From NCBI GenBank assembly GCA_025936205.1, contig JAICTU010000355.1, positions 1 to 9,676 of the forward strand: a DNA stretch of 9,676 bases. The letters run 5' to 3'. Both the position numbers and the translations under genes were made by a program. How positions within the stretch are numbered: the stretch's first letter is position 1; each line of letters begins with the position of its first letter. The stretch is from Polyangiaceae bacterium. Lineage in GTDB: Bacteria > Myxococcota > Polyangia > Polyangiales > Polyangiaceae. The notes under the pieces were generated by a model. The model was not told the origin of the DNA and ran no database searches. It was given only the letters and a program-made list of their open reading frames with translations. Of the stretch, positions 1 through 5,841 are shown piece after piece.

Positions 1-178
1 TCGCGATCAGCGGGGTTACCACCATGAAGATGATGAGCAACACCAGCACCACGTCCACGAGCGGTGTGACGTTGATCTCGGCGCGGATCGGCGGTTTCAC
101 CCGCTCCTCGTGATCGCCGAAGATCAGGGTGCGTGCGGCGCGCCAGCGCGCCTGCCGATCGGAGCTCAGAGCCTTCAC
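1..178 (-). CDS. exbD: ExbD/TolR-family biopolymer transport protein (3' end outside window)
   Basis: This is the N-terminal 59 codons of an ExbD/TolR protein; the rest lies beyond base 1. The family forms the single-pass, periplasm-facing part of the proton channel that powers TonB. A short basic cytoplasmic tail leads into INVTPLVDVVLVLLIIFMVV (residues 35-54). This is the family hallmark, with the essential membrane aspartate at D42, matching E. coli ExbD D25. The start is GTG at 178-176. It overlaps the exbB stop in a GTGA, the classic arrangement for translational coupling, and GGGAG at 193-189 lies 10 nt upstream. No ATG occurs before the transmembrane helix, so no other start is plausible. 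The family call is certain; ExbD rather than TolR is inferred from the adjacent tonB. The missing part should hold the periplasmic domain of roughly 80-90 residues. Confidence 0.93.
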   Translation of the reverse strand, partial: MKALSSDRQARWRAARTLIFGDHEERVKPPIRAEINVTPLVDVVLVLLIIFMVVTPLIA

Positions 179-933
179 GCGTGAACTGCTCCCGCCAGCG
201 GGGGGACGTGCGCCGGAATCGACGGCGTGTGAGAGGCACGCGCCGACTGGGACGCGAGACGATCCGCGAGCTCGCCGGTGGAGTCGTCGATGATGCCACC
301 GAACTCATCCAGCTTGGCCGCGAAGAAGTTGTAGAACCACACCGCCACGATGGCCACTGCCAGACCCACGGCGGTGGTGAGCAGAGCTTCGGCAATACCG
401 GCGGACACCGTCGCGAGACCGCCGCCGCCCTTGCTCGGATCCGCCATCTTCTCGAAGGCGGTGATGATGCCGAACACCGTGCCGAACAGACCGACGAACG
501 GGGCCGAGGAGGCGATGGTTGCGAGCAGCGGTAGACCGCGACCGAGACCCGCCAGCTCGCGCTTCTTGGCGCGATCCATCGAGCGGCTCACGCCGTGCCC
601 CAGCACCTCGATCTCGATGGTGTCCGTGGCGTGCGAACCGAGCCGCTCCAGGCCCTGGCGGTACTCCGACAGGCCCACACCGAGCACGCGCGCCAGCGGC
701 GCATCATTCCAGCTCTCCGGCAGGCGGAGTGCCTCGTGCAGGCGCCCGGGCGTACCGATCAGCGGCTGCAACGCAGCGATGTACTCCAGCGAGCGCCGGC
801 GGCCCTTGCGGAAGGTAATCAGGCGTTCAACCGAGACCGTGATCGCCATGACCGACATAATCAACAGCGTGATCACCACGAGCTTGGCGATCCCGCCCAT
901 CTGGGCCCACAACCCCAGCAGCGAAAAATCCAT
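175..933 (-). CDS. exbB: MotA/TolQ/ExbB-family proton channel protein
   Basis: This inner-membrane channel subunit pairs with ExbD and uses the proton gradient to energise TonB. It has 252 residues, normal for ExbB. Helices are expected at about 17-36, 132-155 and 178-204, with the cytoplasmic loop between the first two. The segment from P145 (PFVGLFGTVFGI) to the third helix (GIAEALLTTAVGL) is the MotA/TolQ/ExbB core. E182 matches E. coli ExbB E176, and T152 and T187 match its conserved pore threonines T148 and T181. A glycine run (GGGG, 169-172) sits between helices 2 and 3. The C-terminus ends in an Ala/Pro/His-rich tail with no known role. The ATG at 933-931 is preceded by AAAAGGA (947-941), 7 nt away, which supports this start. 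tonB lies 63 bp upstream and exbD overlaps downstream, so co-transcription is likely. Confidence 0.95.
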   Translation of the reverse strand: MDFSLLGLWAQMGGIAKLVVITLLIMSVMAITVSVERLITFRKGRRRSLEYIAALQPLIGTPGRLHEALRLPESWNDAPLARVLGVGLSEYRQGLERLGSHATDTIEIEVLGHGVSRSMDRAKKRELAGLGRGLPLLATIASSAPFVGLFGTVFGIITAFEKMADPSKGGGGLATVSAGIAEALLTTAVGLAVAIVAVWFYNFFAAKLDEFGGIIDDSTGELADRLASQSARASHTPSIPAHVPPLAGAVHA

Positions 934-996
934 GTCCGTATCCTTTTGAATGGCTGCGAATTTAATCTGCGTGTGAAGCTGCGTCGCGCCGCCGAA

Positions 997-1731
997 TCAC
1001 TTCACGCGGTAGTTCATGTTGTAGCAGAAGCCCTGAGGCTGACCGTCGACGATGTAAGGGCGATATTTCCAGAGCGGAATCACTTTGGGAATTTGCATGT
1101 CGATCGCCGGGTTGCCTGATGGCTTCAAGATCTTCACGCTCGCGACCGACCCGTTCGCGGCGACGCAGATGCTGATCGTGTCGACGAATTCATCGCCACG
1201 AGCCACGTACTCTTCCGGAACGTTGATCTTGTAGGGTCGGACCAGCGGATTGATCGCCAAGAGCGAGTGACCCGACTTGGCGCTCAAGAGTTTGGGACCG
1301 GTGCTCTTGGGCGGCGGGGGAGCCACACCACCGAGCACGCCGCCGATGACGCCGCCAGCGACGCCACCTTCCACGCCGCCTTCTTGACCGCTGTCGTCTT
1401 CCTTCTCCTCTTCCTTCGCCGGCTCGGGCTCAGACTTCGGAGTCTCCTTCGGTGCAGTGATCACCTTGGGCTTCTCGACGGGCTTCACCTTCTTGGTGGC
1501 GGAGCGCTTCGCGGGCGGAGGCGGAGGCGGGGGAGGAGGCGGGGCGACGGACAGCGTCACTTCGATCGCCGGCATCGGCAGCTCGTCGACGTGCCAGATG
1601 GACTGCACGATAAGAAACGCGAGCCCGATCGCGTGTAGCAGGATCACGAACGTGGTGACCCACACCTTCAGGCTGCCGAATCTGCCACTCGGCTGCGCCT
1701 GTTGCTGGGACAGGATTGCTTCGAACGCCAT
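997..1731 (-). CDS. tonB: TonB-family energy transducer with polyproline and GGV-repeat linker
   Basis: This 244-residue protein has the full TonB layout. The order is a cytoplasmic tail (1-21), a signal anchor (about 22-43), a low-complexity periplasmic spacer (about 60-145) and a C-terminal TonB domain (about 160-244). H33 in the anchor (VILLHAIGLAFLIV) sits where TonB proteins carry the histidine needed for ExbB/ExbD coupling. The spacer starts with ten consecutive prolines (64-73), then Lys/Pro/Glu-rich sequence, then five GGVx units (118-137) and PPPPK. The C-terminal domain carries two cysteines, in ISICVAANG and in GFCYNMNYRVK at the very end, which could form a disulfide. The TonB box receptor it serves is not in the window. 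The gene lies 15 bp downstream of the lipoprotein gene and 63 bp upstream of exbB. No strong ribosome binding site precedes the ATG at 1731, so translation may depend on coupling with the upstream gene. Confidence 0.92.
   Translation of the reverse strand: MAFEAILSQQQAQPSGRFGSLKVWVTTFVILLHAIGLAFLIVQSIWHVDELPMPAIEVTLSVAPPPPPPPPPPAKRSATKKVKPVEKPKVITAPKETPKSEPEPAKEEEKEDDSGQEGGVEGGVAGGVIGGVLGGVAPPPPKSTGPKLLSAKSGHSLLAINPLVRPYKINVPEEYVARGDEFVDTISICVAANGSVASVKILKPSGNPAIDMQIPKVIPLWKYRPYIVDGQPQGFCYNMNYRVK
1321..1380 (-). repeat. GGVx tandem repeat in the TonB spacer
   Basis: Five consecutive four-residue units, GGVE, GGVA, GGVI, GGVL and GGVA (residues 118-137), are encoded by imperfect 12-bp repeats. 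The third bases vary, so this is a retained protein repeat rather than a recent slippage product. It lies between the charged spacer and the C-terminal domain and probably adds flexible or hydrophobic length. Similar Gly-Gly-Val runs are, from memory, common in myxobacterial TonB-like proteins. Confidence 0.8.
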
Positions 1732-1746
1732 GACTGTGAACCGTTA

Positions 1747-2952
1747 TCAGCCCGAGGTGGCAGGGCTGCTGGAGGTGGAGCTGCCTGCGGCCGGAGCCGG
1801 GTTGCTACCAGGAGCGGGGGCCGCGGAAGGCGCAGCCGGGGACGGCGCAGCGCCAGCTGGAGCTTCATTGCTGCCAGTGGCACCTGTGTTGGGTGGAGTG
1901 CCACCAGCAGGGGGCGGCGGTGGGGAAGCCGAAGGATTCCCCATGGCGTTAGCCTTCGCGAGCCACTCGTTGGCCAGGTTGACCAGCGGTTCCCACTCGG
2001 CGGGCTTCTCGAGATAAGCGAACGACTTCTGCCGATAGATCATGCTGATGAAGCCGATGGCCTCACGATAATTCGGCCTCAAGTCGATCGCCCTCTGCAG
2101 GTACTTGAGCCCGATGTCGGCGAGGCGTACGCGCTCATTGCCCACGATGTCACCGACCGTGAAGGGCGGGGGCATCTTGGTGGGAAGCGGCGGGGGCTCC
2201 GCCTTTGCGTGCTTCCTGCCGCGGCGTTTGCTCGGCTTGGGCGGCGGCGGAGGAGCCTCGTTCGGATCTGGACGGGGATCGTAGCCCGCCTTGTCCATGC
2301 CGCCCTTCTGGTACAGCCGCTGGAAAACCATCGCGCCGACGGCGTACTGCTCTTCCGCGTCCTTATCGTCGATGTCGGCGCGCGTCATCGCCCAGCGCAG
2401 CGCCTCGTTCCAGTGATCAGCCTTCGAGTGCACGCTGATCAGGCCGTTGATGGCGGCCATGTTCTTGGGATCCGCTTTGACCTGGGCTTCGTAGATCTCG
2501 ACCAGCTTGTCGAAGCGGTCACCGTCGAAGAGCGTCTGGATGTACAGGCGATCGCCGCGCGGATCTTCGGGCGCCAGTTCCTTCATCTTCAGGAACGAAC
2601 CCGTCGCGCAGTCCACCGCCCGCTGCTGCTCCGCGGACTTGCTGCCGGGAGCCATCATCTGACGACAGGCCAGACCCTTGTTCAGCGCGACCACGGGCAG
2701 GTCGGAATACTTCTGCTCCGCGATCTCGTACTCGCGCACCGCACCCGCATAGTCGCCTTCGAGGTACTTGTTGTTGCCGGCACGGGCGTGATGACGCGCC
2801 TGGAGCTCGGAGCAACCCGTTGCCAAAAGCGCCAAACACAGGCCGCCGAGCAAGCGCCCTCCGAGCAAGCGCCCTCCGAGCAAGCGCCCTCCGAGCAAGC
2901 GCCCTCCCAGCGAACCTGTACAGCTGCGTCTCAAACCGTGCCTCGTATCCAT
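1747..2952 (-). CDS. TPR-repeat lipoprotein encoded with TonB system
   Basis: This is a predicted exported lipoprotein of 401 residues with tetratricopeptide-like helices. The start chosen is ATG at 2952. It gives a basic n-region with a twin Arg, four GGRLL repeats, a hydrophobic stretch (GLCLALLATGC) and a lipidation cysteine at C47. The reading frame stays open upstream to a GTG at 3057 and an ATG at 3036. Those starts would put about 35 polar residues before the signal peptide and are less likely. TPR-like helices appear at about 56-90 (NKYLEGDYAGAVREYEIAEQ), 140-190 and 265-300 (LKYLQRAIDLRPNYREAI). A Pro/Lys/Arg-rich linker at about 215-250 interrupts them. The last 70 residues are Pro/Ala/Ser/Gly-rich and probably disordered. 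The specific function is unknown. First place in an operon with tonB, exbB and exbD suggests an envelope scaffold or partner for that complex (inference). Confidence 0.85.
   Translation of the reverse strand: MDTRHGLRRSCTGSLGGRLLGGRLLGGRLLGGRLLGGLCLALLATGCSELQARHHARAGNNKYLEGDYAGAVREYEIAEQKYSDLPVVALNKGLACRQMMAPGSKSAEQQRAVDCATGSFLKMKELAPEDPRGDRLYIQTLFDGDRFDKLVEIYEAQVKADPKNMAAINGLISVHSKADHWNEALRWAMTRADIDDKDAEEQYAVGAMVFQRLYQKGGMDKAGYDPRPDPNEAPPPPPKPSKRRGRKHAKAEPPPLPTKMPPPFTVGDIVGNERVRLADIGLKYLQRAIDLRPNYREAIGFISMIYRQKSFAYLEKPAEWEPLVNLANEWLAKANAMGNPSASPPPPPAGGTPPNTGATGSNEAPAGAAPSPAAPSAAPAPGSNPAPAAGSSTSSSPATSG
2848..2907 (-). repeat. Four perfect 15-bp tandem repeats in lipoprotein signal peptide
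   Basis: Four identical head-to-tail copies of a 15-bp unit (plus strand GAGCAAGCGCCCTCC; coding strand GGAGGGCGCTTGCTC) occupy 2848-2862, 2863-2877, 2878-2892 and 2893-2907. They encode (GGRLL)x4, just before the hydrophobic core and lipobox of the TPR lipoprotein. The copies do not differ by a single base, unlike the drifted GGVx repeat in tonB, so expansion by slippage is probably recent. Because 15 is a multiple of 3, gain or loss of a copy keeps the frame and changes only signal peptide length. One copy would leave an ordinary signal peptide of about 31 residues. Confidence 0.97.
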
Positions 2953-2962
2953 GTTGGACTGT

Positions 2963-2979
2963 GTGGAGGGATGCTCCAC
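2963..2979 (-). promoter_or_regulatory. Small hairpin just upstream of lipoprotein start
   Basis: On the transcribed (minus) strand GTGGAG, a 5-nt loop and CTCCAC form a perfect 6-bp stem that ends 10 nt before the ATG at 2952. The only Shine-Dalgarno-like GGAG near that start lies in the first arm of the stem, so the hairpin could mask it. The stem is short. If the true start were 3036 or 3057 it would lie inside the gene. Confidence 0.35.
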
Positions 2980-3099
2980 TTTTTGCCGAGCTTTCTCTAG
3001 ATTTTCGCCCGGTCTTGCAGCCGAAACTGCGTTCATGTTGGCATTGCTGAAAAACACGCGGTCTGACGCCTTGATGGGAATTGAGCCCAGAGGGCCGGC

Positions 3100-3127
3100 A
3101 CTATACGTGGCCGGAGGCCTTGCGCAA
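3100..3127 (-). promoter_or_regulatory. Candidate sigma70-type promoter for lipoprotein-tonB-exbB-exbD
   Basis: Read on the minus strand, TTGCGC (3127-3122), a 16-nt spacer and TATAGT (3105-3100) give a -10 hexamer with 5 of 6 consensus bases and a -35 with TTG. Transcription would start near 3093, leaving a leader of about 140 nt before the ATG at 2952. The -35 lies inside the palindrome CTTGCGCAAG (3119-3128). The -10 lies in an imperfect inverted repeat (CCGGCAC 3095-3101 / GTGGCCGG 3107-3114), so a repressor could bind here. The call rests on pattern matching only. Confidence 0.4.
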
Positions 3128-3190
3128 GTGTGAGAAACGCCGGCCTAAAGCGCTATTCAACTCTTTCTGCGAATATTCCGCTAGGGGAAA

Positions 3191-3205
3191 AGAAGCGTGG
3201 CTTCT
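3191..3205 (+). other. Perfect 6-bp hairpin in the hppA leader region
   Basis: AGAAGC, GTG and GCTTCT form a 6-bp stem with a 3-nt loop about 100 nt before the hppA start. No U-run follows, so it is not an intrinsic terminator. A second, weaker stem (GCGCT/AGCGC, 3228-3244, 7-nt loop) follows. Whether they are transcribed is unknown because the hppA promoter was not located. Confidence 0.3.
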
Positions 3206-3289
3206 CCGAGACCGCTGCGGTACATGGGCGCTCCAAAATAGCGCGCACAAACAAAGTACGCACAGCGGGCTACGTGCGGTTTGCTCGTG

Positions 3290-3295
3290 AGGAGG
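3290..3295 (+). promoter_or_regulatory. Shine-Dalgarno AGGAGG that fixes the TTG start of hppA
   Basis: A perfect AGGAGG lies 7 nt before the TTG at 3303. An in-frame TGA at 3288-3290 overlaps its first base, so no start further upstream is possible. The first in-frame ATG comes only at 3489, after the signal-like segment. The strong ribosome binding site therefore supports TTG initiation. Confidence 0.88.
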
Positions 3296-3302
3296 AAGAG
3301 CC

Positions 3303-5807
3303 TTGCCCTCGTTCATTACAGTTTCGTCTTCTCGTGTCTGGCAGCTCGTCAGATGGTTGGCTTGTTCGATTTCTCTGGCAGTTCCCTTGGCGGTTCTGCT
3401 CTTGCCCCGGGGGGCGTTAGCGGCAGCTGAATCCGCGGGAGGGGGTGAAGCCAATCTCATCTTGCCGGACCTGGGGAGCGTGACGGTCATGGGCACCAGT
3501 GGCCGCTCGATCTTGCTCGTGGGTCTACTGATCGCGATCGCCGGGATCGTGTTCGGCATCGTCGCCCTGAATCAGGTGAAGAGCCTGCCCGCGCACCGCT
3601 CGATGACTGAAATCTCGCAGCTCATCTGGGAGACTTGCAAGACTTACCTGATCACCCAGGGCAAATTCTTGCTCTGGTTAGAGGCACTCATCGGCCTCGT
3701 GATCGTGGTTTATTTCGGCGCACTGCGCGGGTTCCCAGCGCTGAAGGTCGTGACGATTCTCGCGTTCAGCGCGATCGGCATCGCCGGCAGCTATGGCGTG
3801 GCCTGGTTCGGGATCCGCATCAACACCTACGCCAACTCGCGCACGGCATTCGCGAGCCTCTCGGGTGAAGCACACCCGGTGTACGCGATCCCGCTGCGTG
3901 CGGGCATGAGCATCGGCATGCTGCTGATCAGCGTCGAGCTGGTGCTGATGCTGATGATCCTGCTGTTCGTCCCCGGCGACTATGCAGGCCCCTGTTTCAT
4001 CGGTTTCGCGATCGGCGAGTCGCTGGGCGCTTCGGCGCTGCGCATCGCGGGCGGCATCTTCACGAAGATCGCCGACATCGGCTCGGACCTGATGAAGATC
4101 GTCTTCAAGGTAAAGGAAGACGACGCGCGCAACCCGGGCGTGATCGCCGACTGCACCGGCGACAACGCCGGCGACTCCGTCGGTCCCAGCGCGGACGGCT
4201 TCGAGACCTACGGCGTGACGGGCGTCGCACTCATCTCCTTCATCCTGCTGGCAGTGCACAGCCCGACGGTGCAGGTCCAGCTGCTCGTCTGGATCTTCAC
4301 CATGCGCGTGGCGATGCTGGTGGCGAGCGTGGGCTCCTACCTGGTCAACGAGGTGGTCCAGAAGGGCGCCTTCAAGGCTCCCCAGCGCCCGGACTTCGAG
4401 GCGCCGCTGACCGCGCTGGTCTGGATCACATCGATCGTCTCGATCGCCCTGACGTTCGTCGTCTCCTACCTGATGATCAAGGACCTGGACGACGGCTCGC
4501 TCTGGTGGAAGCTGTCGCTGATCATCAGCTGCGGCACGCTCGCGGGCGCGGTGCTGCCGGAGATCGTCAAGGTCTTCACCTCCACGCACTCGGCACACGT
4601 CTCTGAGGTCGTCACCGCTTCGCGCGAGGGCGGCGCTTCGCTGAACGTGCTCGCGGGCCTCACCTCGGGCAACTACAGCGCCTTCTGGATCGGCGGCGTC
4701 ATCGCCTTGCTCATGGCGGCCGGCTACGGCACGAGCGAGCTCGGCATGGCCCATCTGATGCTCTCGCCGGCAGTCTTCGCCTTCGGTCTGGTGGCGTTCG
4801 GCTTCCTGGGCATGGGCCCAGTGACGATCGCCGTCGACTCTTACGGCCCGGTCACCGACAACGCGCAGAGCGTGTTCGAGCTCTCACAGATCACCGAGCT
4901 GCCGGAGGCCCCCGCCGAGATTCAACGCGACTTCGGCTTCAAGCTCGACTTCAACAAGGCGAAGCACCTGCTGGAGGAGAACGATGGCGCCGGCAACACC
5001 TTCAAGGCAACCGCCAAGCCGGTGTTGATCGGCACGGCCATCGTTGGCGCCACGACCATGATCTTCTCGATCGTGGTGTCGCTGACGCACGGGCTGGAGA
5101 GAGATCTCGACAAGCTCAGCATCCTGCACCCGCCGTTCCTGTTCGGTCTGCTCGCGGGTGGCGCGGTCATCTACTGGTTCACGGGCGCCACCACGCAAGC
5201 GGTGGTCGCAGGTGCCTATCGCGCGGTGGAGTTCATCCGCCGCAACATGAAGCTCGAGGGCGCGACCAAGGCCTCGATCGAAGACAGCAAGAAGGTGGTG
5301 GAGATCTGCACGGTCTACGCCCAGAAGGGCATGACCAACATCTTCCTCACCATCTTTTGCGGCACCCTCGCGTTCGCGTGCCTCGACCCGTTCTTGTTCA
5401 TCGGCTACCTGATCGCTCTGGCGTTGTTCGGGCTGTTCCAGGCTCTGTTTCTGGCGAACGCGGGCGGCGCCTGGGACAACGCGAAGAAGATCGTCGAGGT
5501 GGAGCTGGGCGACAAGACGTCCGAGTTGCACGACGCGGTGGTCGTGGGCGACACGGTGGGCGATCCCTTCAAGGATACGTCCAGCGTCGCGATGAACCCG
5601 GTGATCAAGTTCAGCACGCTGTTTGGTGTGCTGGCGGTGGAGCTCGCGGTGGAGCTCGAGCGCTCGACCAGCTTGACGCTGGGCATCGTGTTCGTGCTGG
5701 TGATGTGCTTCTTCATCTGGCGCTCCTTCCACTCCATGCGCATCGGCGGCGACGCAGCCGCGCCGGCCGCGCAGCATCCGCATCAAGTGGCGGTCTCGAG
5801 GGAGTAA
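3303..5807 (+). CDS. hppA: Membrane-bound proton-pumping pyrophosphatase, divergent type
   Basis: This integral membrane enzyme hydrolyses pyrophosphate and pumps H+ out of the cytoplasm. It has 834 residues, longer than the roughly 650-770 of most relatives. Residues 1-41 look like a signal peptide (hydrophobic core, then PRGALAA), followed by some 16 helices. Active-site motifs persist. K255, D258 and D262 (TKIADIGSDL) come first, then E272 and EDDARNPGVIAD (272-283) with D283, D287, D291 and D298. Next come YGPVTDNA (514-521), GGAWDNAKK (721-729) and GDTVGDPFKDTS (749-760). The background differs strongly from canonical enzymes: CTGDNAGDSVGPSADGF replaces NVGDNVGDCAGMAADLF, one residue is missing before E272, and GGIAEM is lost after DNA. 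K568 in GNTFKA sits at the site where lysine confers K+ independence. This fits the divergent, Na+-regulated H+-PPase subfamily, shown experimentally (from memory) for Chlorobium limicola and Cellulomonas fimi. The TTG start is set by AGGAGG. The ABC gene follows after 34 bp without a terminator. Confidence 0.93.
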   Translation: MPSFITVSSSRVWQLVRWLACSISLAVPLAVLLLPRGALAAAESAGGGEANLILPDLGSVTVMGTSGRSILLVGLLIAIAGIVFGIVALNQVKSLPAHRSMTEISQLIWETCKTYLITQGKFLLWLEALIGLVIVVYFGALRGFPALKVVTILAFSAIGIAGSYGVAWFGIRINTYANSRTAFASLSGEAHPVYAIPLRAGMSIGMLLISVELVLMLMILLFVPGDYAGPCFIGFAIGESLGASALRIAGGIFTKIADIGSDLMKIVFKVKEDDARNPGVIADCTGDNAGDSVGPSADGFETYGVTGVALISFILLAVHSPTVQVQLLVWIFTMRVAMLVASVGSYLVNEVVQKGAFKAPQRPDFEAPLTALVWITSIVSIALTFVVSYLMIKDLDDGSLWWKLSLIISCGTLAGAVLPEIVKVFTSTHSAHVSEVVTASREGGASLNVLAGLTSGNYSAFWIGGVIALLMAAGYGTSELGMAHLMLSPAVFAFGLVAFGFLGMGPVTIAVDSYGPVTDNAQSVFELSQITELPEAPAEIQRDFGFKLDFNKAKHLLEENDGAGNTFKATAKPVLIGTAIVGATTMIFSIVVSLTHGLERDLDKLSILHPPFLFGLLAGGAVIYWFTGATTQAVVAGAYRAVEFIRRNMKLEGATKASIEDSKKVVEICTVYAQKGMTNIFLTIFCGTLAFACLDPFLFIGYLIALALFGLFQALFLANAGGAWDNAKKIVEVELGDKTSELHDAVVVGDTVGDPFKDTSSVAMNPVIKFSTLFGVLAVELAVELERSTSLTLGIVFVLVMCFFIWRSFHSMRIGGDAAAPAAQHPHQVAVSRE

Positions 5808-5841
5808 CCACGTCACCGTCATCTGGCGCCGGGGGGCTGGC

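Larger units (their letters stand above)
2953..3302. other. Divergent intergenic region between the tonB operon and hppA
   Basis: About 350 bp separate the divergent lipoprotein and hppA starts, with visibly more A/T than the flanking genes. The region holds a candidate leftward promoter (3100-3127), a hairpin next to the lipoprotein start (2963-2979), a 10-bp palindrome CTTGCGCAAG (3119-3128), two small hairpins on the hppA side (3191-3205 and 3228-3244) and the hppA ribosome binding site. No convincing -35/-10 pair was found for hppA on the plus strand. Short open frames here have no ribosome binding sites or recognisable products. Confidence 0.7.

Noticed and set aside
2848..2907. 15-bp repeats as a CRISPR array or iteron origin
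   Set aside because: There are no spacers between units, the unit is too short for CRISPR, and the array is inside a coding frame with no replication gene nearby.
1702..3000. Long plus-strand open frame (432 codons) opposite the lipoprotein gene
   Set aside because: The product is rich in Arg/Gly/Leu with no recognisable domain, and the opposite strand encodes a clear TPR lipoprotein. Long antisense frames are expected at this GC content.
3120..3151. Plus-strand promoter for hppA (TTGCGC with TAAAGC)
   Set aside because: The spacer would be 20 nt and the -10 match is poor. No other convincing pair was found.
3101..3559. Minus-strand open frame of 152 codons covering the intergenic region and hppA start
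   Set aside because: It overlaps the strong hppA ribosome binding site and the coding start, and the product has no recognisable domain.
3678..4754. Minus-strand open frame of 358 codons inside hppA
   Set aside because: Its composition (Asp, His, Gln, Arg, Ala) is the typical shadow of a hydrophobic membrane protein gene, and hppA motifs occupy the other strand.
4884..5822. Minus-strand open frame of 312 codons over the hppA 3' half
   Set aside because: It has the same shadow composition and no domain, and the plus strand there holds the conserved GGAWDNAKK and GDTVGDPFKDTS motifs.
5808..5841. Terminator between hppA and the ABC ATPase gene
   Set aside because: The gap is GC-rich with a GGCGCC palindrome but has no stable stem followed by a T-run.
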